NCBI GenBank assembly: GCA_016758965.1
Contig: JAEPRB010000226.1
Location: forward strand, 1-64,000
DNA length: 64,000 nt
Reading direction: 5' to 3'
Origin: Circinella minor
Lineage: Eukaryota > Mucoromycota > Mucoromycetes > Mucorales > Lichtheimiaceae
The translations under genes were made by a program, and so were the position numbers. A model generated the notes under the pieces. It made no database searches and was not told where the DNA came from. It was given only the letters and a program-made list of their open reading frames with translations. How positions within the stretch are numbered: the first letter of the stretch is position 1; each line of letters starts with the position of its first letter. Positions 1-10,128 of this stretch are shown here, piece by piece.

Positions 1-540
1 GAGCGGTTGACGATATGATATATCTACGCAGCTGTTATCTGTTATCATTATAGAAGACGGACTTCTGTGTTCTTACAAATCATGGTCCAAATAGGGAAGT
101 ACACGAAATGTCAGCAAAGCATAATTAGAAATACGCTGTACTTTAATAATTAAAATGACAAATAATTATCTTTATGAATAATATGTGTTGGATACAACAG
201 CTCTGATGCCAAAGATACATCTTCTGTTAATTACTTATCACTATATCGCGTAAGACATCAACTACCGATAGATTGACTATCAGCCAATCTTTCAGCCACT
301 ACCATCCTCCAACTAATACTAAACTCTATATAGATACCCACTGTTGGCAATGAAAATATACAGTGACCTGGTTTTAAAAGCATAGTTGTATCTGATCTTT
401 TTATTTTTGACTCTAGCTTGGGTTTCATATGACGACGCAATTATTCTGATGGCCTTAACCATCCCATTATTACACGAAGATTTTTTGACGACTTTGCTCA
501 AAGATGCATATACTTACTGGCTGGTTTTGCATGCTTTTGT
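1..540. other. Unassigned AT-rich sequence, probable transposon debris
   Basis: No convincing gene. Two overlapping 60-codon reading frames on the minus strand (258-501) have no recognisable motif and no splice context. The segment lies directly upstream of, and may belong to, the decayed LINE reverse transcriptase that becomes recognisable from about 541. Confidence 0.4.
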
Positions 541-1166
541 CTCCTAAACAATTTCCCAAACAGTGGTCATTCTGGCTCTCATGGATTACTAGATGCTCGT
601 CCTATCAGCCACTGATTATCATAGACTCTACTTGAATGGAAAACCAAGATGTACCAGAGCATCTGTCACCCACCTCATTACCACAGTATACCTACAATAT
701 CTAGTAAACAATGGTCTTTGTTCTGGGCCTGGCAGATGGAACACACTGCGAGAAACATATGGTACCACACACTTCATAATATGTTTCCTACTGCTTCACA
801 TCATTACTAATTTCAGCTTTCAACTGCACCAACACCTATCTGTGATCTGTGCAATTCCAGCATTGATACCACGGACCATTTCATCATTGAATGTTCTTAC
901 AAATATGAAATTTGGCAACTTGTATGGGGTCGAATATGATATCCTGATACTACTACTTCTCCAGCCATTCTTGCACTACTATGCAACCTTACTATAGACT
1001 ATACTGACTTCTCCACCAACTTGCTTTATCAACACACTCATATCCCAACTTTTGTTGCCTGCATCCTTCAGACTATTTGAAATGCTTATTATCAGTTCAT
1101 CTTTTATGATGAGCCATTTATTCCAACTTTGGTTGTGTCGCATGCTTCTTCTTTAATCACACACTT
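541..1166 (+). mobile_element. Decayed LINE-type retrotransposon, 3' end of the reverse-transcriptase ORF
   Basis: Reading frame 1 (codons starting at 541, 544 and so on) translates, across several in-frame stops, into the C-terminal tail of a non-LTR reverse transcriptase. A Trp-rich stretch (FWAWQMEHTARNIWY, about 688-750) is followed at 841-894 by a zinc-binding motif of the C-x2-C...H...C type (CDLC, then DHFIIEC) and then IW, the usual order at the end of fungal LINE ORF2 proteins. Further downstream NAYYQFIFYDEPF also fits that family. At least five stops interrupt it; the TGAs at 937 and 1075 may replace TGG (Trp) codons. An A-run near 1220 could be the remains of the tail. The longest open frame here (593-997) is a different, meaningless frame. 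It is a dead copy; only the family assignment is inferred. Confidence 0.6.
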
Positions 1167-1539
1167 CTGACACTCCATATTATAATTCTTCACATTTTCT
1201 TTCTTTAATTCTAAAATTATAAAAAAAAAAAATTCTCTGTACATTAGACGTCTACATTGAATATATATCTATATATTGTTCTTTCTATTGTCATCTTGTC
1301 TTTCCTGTTACGCACACAGTCCGCCACTGCCTGTGGTACGCGGAGCTGCTAATGAAATATTTATTACTGAGGCTACTCACCTCCATAAAAAAAAGATAGC
1401 AAGTGCGTAGTCGAAAATTCCCTGCTCTTTGGCTAAAATTCAAAGGCCAAGCATGAAAAAAAAAGCTCGTAAATGAAAAATCTCTGTTCATGGGCGTGAT
1501 CAAAAGCAAAATCCTATACTACCAAGAAGCCCAGCTCAG

Positions 1540-1765
1540 ATGAATTGGCTTACGAACCGTTTATGTATGTCCCTTTTCAAGGACCATTGCTGCCAAATGA
1601 TAGAGAGCCTATACCAATCATTATAGAATTTCTGAACAACAATCATTAGGCGACTATCAAGTCTAAAGGTCATATTATTCGAATAGATTGGCCAATAATT
1701 GATGGATATTGCATAAAAGCATATGAATCTATGGGTCATACAACAAACCTATGTAAATCAATGTC
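1540..1765 (+). mobile_element. Fragment resembling a retroelement ORF1 (gag-like zinc knuckle)
   Basis: The plus strand around 1660-1765 translates as GHIIRIDWPIIDGYCIKAYES followed by MGHTTNLC. The spacing resembles a CCHC zinc knuckle whose second Cys is now Ala and which carries one extra residue, preceded by the RIDWP segment I associate with ORF1 proteins of fungal LINEs. It lies downstream of the reverse-transcriptase remnant in the same orientation, so it probably comes from another copy, since ORF1 normally precedes ORF2. It is short and interrupted, and the assignment is tentative. Confidence 0.35.
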
Positions 1766-2400
1766 ATGGCGATATTTATCTATAAAAAAGAGAGACAATG
1801 AAAAGACTGCACATAATCAAGACACGGTAGTTTTTGACTAAAACCACCAAGACTCTCCTTTCATTTCATTATTTCGCTTACTCTTTTCTCTGGCTCTTTT
1901 CTATATAATAACCCTCTTTATATATTTTTTTCTATTTATATACAACACATTATTTCTTTTGCAGAGATCTCAATTGAACCGCATCCACAGGCTGTCTTAT
2001 AGTTACTATTAAACATTTTATCTTGATAAATCACTTATAAAATTAATCTTTTATTTCTCTCAACTTTACTGTTTATTTATTACCACTCAATTTCTATAAT
2101 TATACTTTTGTTTGTCGTACAGTGTAACAAGTTCAAAGTTAAAAATAGAGTGGGGTGTCCATAGCAATTCCCTTAATTATATGTGGCCATATGGTTACAA
2201 TTCAATTAAAATTAATGAAACAAGGAATATTTAATAAAGAAAACTGTACAAAGAAAAAAAAAAGAACTGTTTTATTTTTATAGCTTATTTACAGTATAAA
2301 TGATATAATGTGCTAGAGTTTTCTTCTTTTTGTAAGACATATTAGACACATGTGAGGTCAAGTAAGTACATATGGATAGGATTTTACTCGATCATTATAA
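1766..2400. other. Gene-free AT-rich segment
   Basis: Contains a pyrimidine-rich stretch (about 1850-1930) that looks like a fungal promoter, but no supported reading frame follows. Nothing else is recognised. Confidence 0.4.
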
Positions 2401-2409
2401 CTCAGATCA

Positions 2410-2497
2410 AGAATTCGTTATAACGATTATTCGATATAACGATGCCCTTTTGGTCTTACGGGGGTATCGTTATAGCGAGCGGTGACAGTACTATTTT
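2410..2497. repeat. Short inverted repeat, possible DNA-transposon end
   Basis: ATAACGATGCCC (about 2437-2448) is mirrored by GGGGGTATCGTTAT (about 2460-2473) with one mismatch and a 12-base loop, and a further GTTATAACGA copy lies upstream. The motif resembles ends of pogo/Tigger-like elements, but no matching opposite end was found. It abuts the dispersed repeat that starts at about 2498. Confidence 0.35.
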
Positions 2498-2915
2498 CTT
2501 TTTTTATAAGCAAGTGTGCTGTCTGTCAATCTTTTCGTTACTGCTGCTACTAGTTATAAGGGCTATATATATTACTTTCAAACGATCCATTGTTCAGAGT
2601 AAATAATTATTATGGTTCTTATATTGGTAGCGGATGATGATGGGGATTATATGTTATGTACATATGTAAAAGACTAGCTTTTGTTATTTCTTTTTTTCCC
2701 CTGTTTCATCGGAAGGCGGGTCCTTTGGACATGCTCCATTTTTTTTTTATATATCCTCAGAAAGACAATGCTCGATAACCAAGAGCATTTGTGTTCCTTC
2801 TTTCTAGATTTTATAGTTTGTGAGAATATTGGCAGAAGCTTCGGCTGACGACCTCATACGTTTTGGGAGAGACGAAGACCTAGAGATCAGTTACTTTTAT
2901 TCTTCAGGACATCTA
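2498..2915 (-). repeat. Dispersed repeat, copy 1 (inverted relative to copy near 61.6 kb)
   Basis: Read on the minus strand this segment aligns collinearly by eye with 61615-61998 on the plus strand. Shared blocks include TATGAGGTCGTC followed by a CCGAAGCT core (minus strand of about 2840-2865), TGCTCTT...CTTTCTGAGGAT, AACAATGGATC and AACTAGTAGCAGCA. Similarity stops abruptly beside the inverted repeat at about 2490. No coding potential is visible. The family is unknown. Confidence 0.6.
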
Positions 2916-3130
2916 TATACTGTAGTACCCCTTATAAAAACCTGTAAGTTTATTTAAAATTTTAGGAAATTAACCCGCGCTTTTTTTTTTTAAAAAAAAA
3001 AAAAACTCCTGGGTAGCACTTTATCCTAAAAAACCCGAATCAATTAAAGGTAACGGATAAACAAAACTTTCTTTTTTGGTGTACCTTTTTTTTTTTTTTT
3101 TTTTTTTTTTTTATCTAATGCGATAGCTGA

Positions 3131-4996
3131 ATGTTACCTCCTCCTAATGTTCCCGAAAAAACTGTTTTATATTCTACTCAATCGACTATAACATTACCTG
3201 CCGTCAAATCCTTACAACCTGCCTTTAAATATACTCAACCTTACGTGACAATGACAACTTTACAAAACAAACGAAAAAAAGCAAAAGAAGTAACGTCAGT
3301 AGGTGGCAGTACAGCCATTGCTCGTACTTTAATGATGCAAGGGTTGTATTTATTTTACAGAACGCCAGTTAAAGTAAGAGGGCACTTCACTACTATATTT
3401 ACTTGTTTTACAACCTATAATGCGAATGAATTTGTAACGAACTTTGTGGATCTAACAGCACGACAAAAAACCAAACAAAAAAAAAACAATAGCTCTTTAG
3501 ACCTTTACGTATAGATTATCTCATGATGGCAAGAGCTTTATTACCACCGGTAGACGAGAAATCTTCAAAAAGATTTTCATTTCGATATACTTCAATAGGA
3601 ATGATTTCAAATGCTGTCAAGACACAAGGTGTAAGTTAGGAATTTTTTCTGCGTTAAAAAAAAGAAATTGACAGGTTAAAAGAGGGAAAATATGCAAAAG
3701 ATTTTAATTTTTATATATTATTTACATTGAAAAAATATAGTGGAATTTTATACCTCGTCATATTTTACCACCATTACTTGCAAATACAGTGGTTGGAACT
3801 GTCTTATACACAACATATATTGCATCCCTTCCTATGTTTCATCAAGCTTCTTCATTTCAACTTCATAGACCATTCCCTCCACCACCTTTTTCATCTGTAT
3901 TCATGGCTGGTTAGTTTTATTTATTTATTTTTATTTAACCTAGTTGTAGTAAGTAAATAATAGTGAAAATAATGTCTATTTGATATTACTTTATTATGAT
4001 AATAGGTTGTCTTGCCGGAGCCATGCAATCCATTGTTGCTGCACCTTTGGATTCTGTTAAGATTCGTTTTGAAGTGAGCGATTTATTAGAAGGAAAACAT
4101 CAATCCATGTATCAATTTGCAAAATCAACTTTAAAGGAATTAGGGATAGCAAGCGCATATCGTGGATTTTCATTAACATTAGTGCGGGTAAGAGCGATAT
4201 ATATTCTATTGTTTCTATAGGAACAAAGACTGGTTGATAAGGATTGATATATATATTTATATATTCGTACGTACGTGTATTTATATTATAGGACTCATTA
4301 TCTTGTGGATTATTTTTTGCTACATTCGAATGGGTTAAACAACAAGGATATTATTATTTTCTAGATGAAATGTATGGTCTTCATATTGATTCACGAAAAA
4401 GATTACATCAATTAGAAGGACTTCATCGGCATCATAAAGATAAGGATAACAATGATATTGAACAGTTAGATGTAACTTCAACTACACCTACTACGGAGTC
4501 AAAGATAGTACATAAAGAACGACCACCACTTATGCTTGAACCCATCTTTGTCATTTTAGCCGGTGCAGCAGCTGCAGTAGTATGTTAATTTTTTTTGTTC
4601 TTTTTTTTGTTCTTCATCTTATCAAATTGAGCATTATAATTTTTAATTAATATTGGGGTGGGGGGTTATTGTCATTATTAGGCGTACCAAATTATAGAAC
4701 ATCCTTTATCCAAAATTCATAGTATATTTTATATTGAAGAAGGTCAATCAGAATTTACAAATAAAGAAAAGCGAGAATCTGTCAAAGAGCTTTATCGAAG
4801 AACATGGGAGCAATGTAAAATGCAAGTACGATTGCATGGCGGAAGTTGGAGAAAATTCATGTATCAAGAATTTGGTAGTACAGTAATCAAGGTTGTTCCT
4901 GCCACTAGTATTGGATTTCTTGTATTTGAATTAGTTAAACGAGAAGTGGATTTCCGAAGTATTGCCTTTGAAGAATATGAAGTATTAGAGAATTAA
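3131..4996 (+). CDS. Mitochondrial carrier (SLC25) family protein
   Basis: Membrane carrier expected in the inner mitochondrial membrane, exchanging a small metabolite whose identity cannot be read from sequence. Six exons: 3131-3373, 3493-3630, 3741-3909, 4006-4187, 4292-4579 and 4682-4996, closing as 444 residues. The central repeat carries the family signature (MAGCLAGAMQS, then PLDSVKIRF, then YRGFSLTLVRD); the third repeat has a degenerate version (AGAAAAVAYQIIEHPLSKI), and the first repeat is poorly conserved. A charged loop of about 60 residues rich in His, Lys and Asp separates repeats two and three, making the protein longer than the usual 300 residues. The start is the first ATG after a long T-tract. 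The 3' end converges on the EBP gene 254 bp away. Confidence 0.85.
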
Positions 4997-5250
4997 TCAA
5001 TTAAAAAGGCATAAATATATAAATTTATATAAATTTATATATAACTGTATGATGTAAACTTATATAACTTTTTTTCTTCTTTTTTGTACATATAATACCC
5101 TTTTTTTTTCTCTCTCCCCCAATCATTTCATGTCAATTTGTAGAATAATAATAATAATACTATTAATAAGTAATAATAATTGGTAGTCTATTTGAAAGTT
5201 AGAATGTATAATAATAATGATACCGTAATTACTACAAGTAATATTGTGTA

Positions 5251-6101
5251 CTATATATCTTTCTTATAATTGTTAATGCAACGTTTTGTTGAATCTGATA
5301 ATGATAATGAAATAGATTTAAAGCTTTGAATAAAAAGGATAATAGGAATCTAAAAGTGATAATAATAATTGTTCCTTAGTTTCGTGTAGATAAACTCAAT
5401 ATCAATTGTAAAAAAAATAAAAGCTTACAATAAACCAAGGAGAGTTAAATGATACAAAGTAAATCCAAAAATAAAATGGATGCGGATCACAACTAGCGAA
5501 GTCTGGATAATCCATAACAAAATATAAAGTAGTACTAAATAAATGAGCCATTGATGCCATCAGTTGCCATAGATATTGTTGTGGATAGTTAAAAAAAATT
5601 GCTCGTGCTGCTAAGAAACAAAGAGGTCCCCATATAAACTAAAAAGATGGAATGAAATAATTATTAAATAGGCTATTGATAAACTGTTATATCCACCCCC
5701 CTTGAAGTAAAATAAAAACATACAACAGTAATAGTTTCAAGAGATAACAGGACATAATCACTAGATAAATACCGAGAATCGCCATGAGCATACTCTTTCC
5801 AAAGTTCAGCTAATAAATCAGAACGTTCTGCCATAGTTTTATGATGATATATCCAATACGCTTCAAATCCACAGTGAAGAACTCCACAAAATATGAACCA
5901 TGTAAATCTTAATGCGTTACTTTTTGGATTCTTGGTTCGTGTTCGTGCTAAAATGAATGAGCCAACCATAAGAAGACTCATGGTTGAACCAACAATGATC
6001 AATAACGTATGCATAGGTGTTTGATTAGGCACATAATTCAGAAGTTCAAGTGTTTTAGGATAATAAGGATGCTGTTGTTGGTCATGAGTGCGAAATTCCA
6101 T
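5251..6101 (-). CDS. EBP: EBP-type sterol delta8-delta7 isomerase
   Basis: ER membrane enzyme of the EXPERA/emopamil-binding-protein family that shifts the sterol B-ring double bond from C8 to C7 in ergosterol/cholesterol-type synthesis. Three exons on the minus strand (6101-5724, 5638-5429, 5349-5251) give 228 residues, matching the roughly 230 of animal EBP. The polar membrane residues implicated in catalysis are present with family spacing: H76/E80 in GVLHCGFEAYW, E122/T125 in LETIT, and N191/W194 in FNSPWF. Several hydrophobic helices are evident. Dikarya use the unrelated Erg2 for this step, so an EBP-type enzyme fits an early-diverging fungus. It shares a 150-bp promoter with the VAP gene. 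Function is inferred from family membership. Confidence 0.88.
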
Positions 6102-6251
6102 TTATTGCTATTTTTAAGTGATTAAGTAGTTTAATAATAATAATAATAAAAAAGTCGCTGACAGCACTAATTATTTAATTTGAGTTTCACTTTTTTTTTC
6201 TCTCTCTATTTTTCTCTTTCTTCTTTTTTTTTGAATACGACAACTTTTTGA
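6102..6251. promoter_or_regulatory. Shared divergent promoter, EBP / VAP
   Basis: 150 bp between two start codons on opposite strands. It contains long pyrimidine tracts (about 6189-6232) and an ATT/ATA-rich stretch; no binding site is assigned. Confidence 0.6.
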
Positions 6252-7576
6252 ATGACTCTCATTATCGATCCCGAACATATTTTACCATTCGAACGTAAAT
6301 ATTAAATTCTTGGTTCAGTAAAAAAAAAAAACTTCATCATCTAACTCTCTTTCTCTTTATATATATAGGACCGTTGTCGCGTGTTATCAAGCAAAATATA
6401 ATATTGAGAAATTCATCAAATCAGGTTCTTGCATTCAAAGTAAAAACAACTTCACCTCAAATTTATAGTGTACGTCCTAATGTCGGATTCATTGAACCTC
6501 TTGGAACAGTACAAATATTAGGTAAATAAAAAAAAAAGTACCTCAAGTGTTTTTTTTATGTCGTCCCATTTTATAATATTAACCCACTTGTTACTCTTTT
6601 ATTTTAGTCAATCGTCAGGCTGAACAAAATGCACCTCAAGAATGTAAAGACAAGTTTTTGATCTTGAGTACACCTCTTAATGACCCAAATATCAAAAGTA
6701 CCGAAGAAATTCATGCTATGGTAAGCCAAAATAATAAAAAGATTTAACTTGTAAAAAAATTGACTAACGACAATTGATATATATTATTGTTAAAAGTGGA
6801 CAAGCATGGAAATACATAATAAGAAGAGTATTTCACAAGCAAAACTTAAATGTCAATTTGTGGATAAAATTAGTAATATTAATGATAACGTGTCATCTTC
6901 ACAGCAACAACTTCAACCACAAGAACTTGAGCCAAAACCACAACCTGTACCAGTGGTAAATATCCATTATTTATTATTTTATACAAACACGTCATGGTGT
7001 AATTTTCTAATCATTATTTTTCTTTTTCAGGATATACCAAAACAACAACAACAATTACAAAACAATTATACTCCTACAATCGAATCATCACAACATTATA
7101 ATAATTTAGCAGTAACCGCAACAGAACCATTACAACAGCAACCACCATTTGTTTCTCCACCACGTGAATCTAAAGTATCTAGTGTATCAGAAATATTAAG
7201 ACGAAGTACCGAACTTGAACAAACCTATACAACACCATCATTAATATATAATGATGACACAACATCAGCAAGAAATACTACTACTGCTACTCCTCCTCGT
7301 CATGTACCTCATGATAATAACGGAAAACAAGCAGATGATTTAGCTCAATCAATTGGTGAACTCAAGGAACAACTAAATGTTTATCAAAACCAAATTTCAT
7401 TCTTACGTCAACGTCACACTGATCCAAAACTTGCTGGACAACAACAAAATGATACTGAACCTAGACCCCAAGTTCAACCTCCAATAACAACAGGATACCC
7501 AATTTCTACAGTGATCTTGGTTGCTTTATTTGCATTCGTATTAGGATATTTTGTCATTCATGTAACGTCATTATAA
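6252..7576 (+). CDS. SCS2: VAP/Scs2-like ER membrane-contact protein
   Basis: VAP proteins sit in the ER membrane and recruit lipid-transfer proteins through FFAT motifs bound by an N-terminal MSP domain. Exons 6252-6294, 6369-6521, 6608-6720, 6797-6955 and 7031-7576 encode 337 residues. Residues 1-115 form the MSP domain (DPEHILPFERPLSR at the start, FKVKTTSPQIYSVRPNVGFIEP in the core, KFLILSTPL). A long Gln/Pro/Thr-rich linker follows, then a short coiled coil (IGELKEQLNVYQNQISFLRQR) and a single C-terminal tail anchor (TVILVALFAFVLGYFVIHV). The last intron (6956-7030) is 75 nt, in frame and free of stops, so a retained-intron form would still be open. Converges on the SDR gene. Confidence 0.9.
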
Positions 7577-7851
7577 TAACAAATCATATCATTTTATATA
7601 AGATTGTTGTAAACATAAAATTAAAAGAACACGATGTAGTAATAATAATAGTAATAGTAGCAGTTAAATAATAGTATCATATTGTCCTTTAATGAAATAA
7701 AGAAAAAAAAAACATAATAGATACACAAGAATTGACGAGTATCATTATAATTCTTTATTTTTTATTTTATTATTATAAATTATTATAAATTATTATAAAT
7801 TATTATTAAGATAAAAAAAAAGCTATTAAAATATGTATATATCATATAAAC

Positions 7852-9257
7852 TTAATCACGTTTGACTTCACGTCTAACCTTCATAGCCTTATAATCACCA
7901 TTAAATGGAATAGCCAACTTCATTATTTCAGTAAATACATTCCAATCCAAAACCTTGGTCAATCCAATCTTCATAAGAACAGTAATGATACCTTGATCAG
8001 CAACGATTACTTTACCAGCATTTCGGCATACAGTATCAGCAACAACAGAAGGGGGCGATGAAATCTTTTGTGCTGATAAAAGAGCAGACATTTTTCCAGC
8101 ATTACTATAAAAGTTAGAGTCGATGGGAGATGGATGCTAAAAAAAAACAATTAGCATTATTGTTCTCTCTACTATTTCTTTAGAATAAATTCAATTAATA
8201 ATAATAGAAAATTACTTACAATAACAAGTACATCGATACCATCTTCAGCATGTTCAGCAGCAATAGAAGCAGCAAATGTAGTCAAGAAATCCTTTGTAGA
8301 AGCTAAACCGTTCCTCGATGAATAATAATAATAATAATTAATAAACACTCAAAACAAAACCCATATTGTCACTACTATTAACAACTAAAAATAATTATAA
8401 GGATCTTCTTACCATACAAGGCACCCATAGGATTAGGAATAAAGCCAGCACTACTAGATGTATAAGTAACCAAACCCTTAAGACCCTTATCCAACATACG
8501 ATTCAAGAAATAATGTGACAATGTTAAACAAGCAGTAACATTGGTATGATAATTGGCCATATTACGTTTTTCAGCGATATCTGCAAAACATCCAGTAGTA
8601 ATGAAACCAGCATTGTTACACAAAATTTGAATGTCAATATCTTCTGTGGACTTTTTAATCGATTCCAAATAATCGGCTGTAGGAGAAGAAAGATCGCATG
8701 GAACAAACCGGAATTCTTGATTAGGATATTCTTCAACAATTTTAGTCTTGAATTCTTTTAAAAGAGCATCATCCAAAGCAGCAATAACAACATTTAACTT
8801 TTGGCTTGCTAATTTACGTACTAAAGCAGCACCAATACCAGATGAACCACCAGTAACAAGGGCCCTGGTGATTTGATATATATATATTTATATATTTTGG
8901 TTAGTAATAAAGTTTCAAATTATATGATTATATATGTATGTAGTATATACACAGGATATGATATAAAATAACAAATATAATCTATTGAATATATAGCTAT
9001 TAAAGAAGTAATAGTATTTAAAATAACTCACCATTGAGCATTATACTTCTTTTTCAAGTCTTGTTCCTGACAACCATACGCGCCATAAATAACCAAGGCG
9101 ACATAAGGCACCACGGCCAAGAAACCGATCCAGAAAAAAACTATATATACACGTATAAATATAAGTTTAAAATAAATAAATAAAATATTTGAATGATTAT
9201 ATCATCATTTTCAATTAAAAAAAACAATCACTCACTTGAATAGATGGTAGCGAACAT
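7852..9257 (-). CDS. Membrane-anchored short-chain dehydrogenase/reductase (SDR)
   Basis: NAD(P)H-dependent oxidoreductase of the classical SDR fold; the substrate cannot be read, but the layout (N-terminal membrane helix, then catalytic domain) resembles ER 3-oxoacyl-CoA or 17-beta-hydroxysteroid reductases. Five exons on the minus strand: 9257-9236, 9140-9032, 8864-8413, 8302-8220 and 8136-7852, giving 316 residues. A hydrophobic helix spans about residues 8-28. The cofactor loop TGGSSGIG is at 48-55, CNNAG lies in the middle, a Ser-rich strand (TYTSSSAG) follows, and the active-site Y194-A-S-T-K198 is split exactly by an intron, which supports the splice choice. The C-terminus is basic (RREVKRD). 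The first coding exon is only 22 nt. Divergent from the thioredoxin gene. Confidence 0.88.
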
Positions 9258-9387
9258 GTCGGGAAATGACAAAAAAAAAAAAAAAAAAAAGAAAAGAGGA
9301 GGCAAAGAAAAGCTAAAAATATATAAAATTAGGATGAACCCCGCGTGCACTTTTTCCCTTCTTTATTTTCTAGCTCTTAAAAAAAGA
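9258..9387. promoter_or_regulatory. Shared divergent promoter, SDR / TXNDC17-like
   Basis: 130 bp between opposing start codons. It holds an A-tract of about 19 and a small GC-richer patch (CCCCGCGTG, near 9339) standing out from the AT-rich background. Two upstream in-frame ATGs inside this region belong to no conserved sequence, so the downstream ATG at 9388 was preferred. Confidence 0.5.
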
Positions 9388-9896
9388 ATGAAAGCCGTTC
9401 GCACGACTGTTGAAGCTTTTGACCAAACAGTAAAAAAAGTACTTGAAGAACATTCTCCTGTATTTGTTTTATTCTTTGGTAATGAGTTACCTGAGACTTC
9501 TGAATCTTGGTGTCCCGATTGTGTTATTGCTGATCCTCGCATAAGAAAAGCTATTTTGGACCATGCTCCTTCTACTTCTGCTTTAATTGAAGCACCTGTT
9601 GGTTTACGTGATGAATGGAGAAGTAGTAATAATATTTATCGTTCTCGTTATTCGTTGACAGCTATTCCAACTTTATTTCAGTGGACAAAGGTAAAAGCTA
9701 TATACCTTATTATTTCCTGCGTTAAATAAACATTTCGTCTTTTTCTTTTTCTTTCTTCATATTAATAATAATACCATATAATATTTACTTCTTAAATATA
9801 TATATTTAATAACAGAATGGTCCTGGTGAAAGATTAGTTGAAGAAGAATGTTCTGATATGAACAAGTTACAAGCATTTGTAGAAAAAGCAAAATAA
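9388..9896 (+). CDS. TXNDC17: TXNDC17/TRP14-like thioredoxin-fold protein
   Basis: Small cytosolic thioredoxin-related disulfide reductase. Two exons (9388-9690 and 9816-9896) encode 127 residues, close to the usual 123. The active site WCPDC (in SESWCPDCVIADP, residues about 49-53) is the signature of this family, where Pro-Asp replaces the Gly-Pro of classical thioredoxin. The cis-Pro region (YSLTAIPTLFQW) and the following NGPGERLVEEEC strand also match. The ATG at 9388 was chosen because the family begins close to the FDQTV helix; an open frame extends upstream in frame but consists of Lys-rich low-complexity sequence. Its 3' end converges on the coiled-coil gene. Confidence 0.9.
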
Positions 9897-10128
9897 TAAA
9901 TAAATAAATAACAACGTTTGTTGTTGTTCTTCTTGTTGTACAAAGAATAACAGATAAAAGGGTATCTCGCTTTTTTTTTTTTTTAAAAAAAAAAGAAAAC
10001 AACAAGATATAATAAGAATAATAAGTGTTATAAGTGTTATAATAATAATTTGGGGAGGGGGATGGAAAGGGTAATTTTTGGTATTCAAAAAAAAAAAGAA
10101 AGATATACAAAAATTATTCATATATTTA

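Noticed and set aside
593..997. 134-codon plus-strand frame
   Set aside because: It is the wrong frame of the decayed LINE; the frame used by the reverse transcriptase is shifted and contains stops.
2121..2495. Candidate 375-bp transposon between GTACAGTGTAAC and the inverted repeat near 2490
   Set aside because: The two supposed ends do not match beyond a few bases and no target duplication is evident.
9757..10121. Two overlapping minus-strand frames of 84 and 117 codons
   Set aside because: Phe/Leu/Tyr/Ile-only composition caused by A- and T-tracts; they overlap the second exon and 3' flank of the TXNDC17-like gene.
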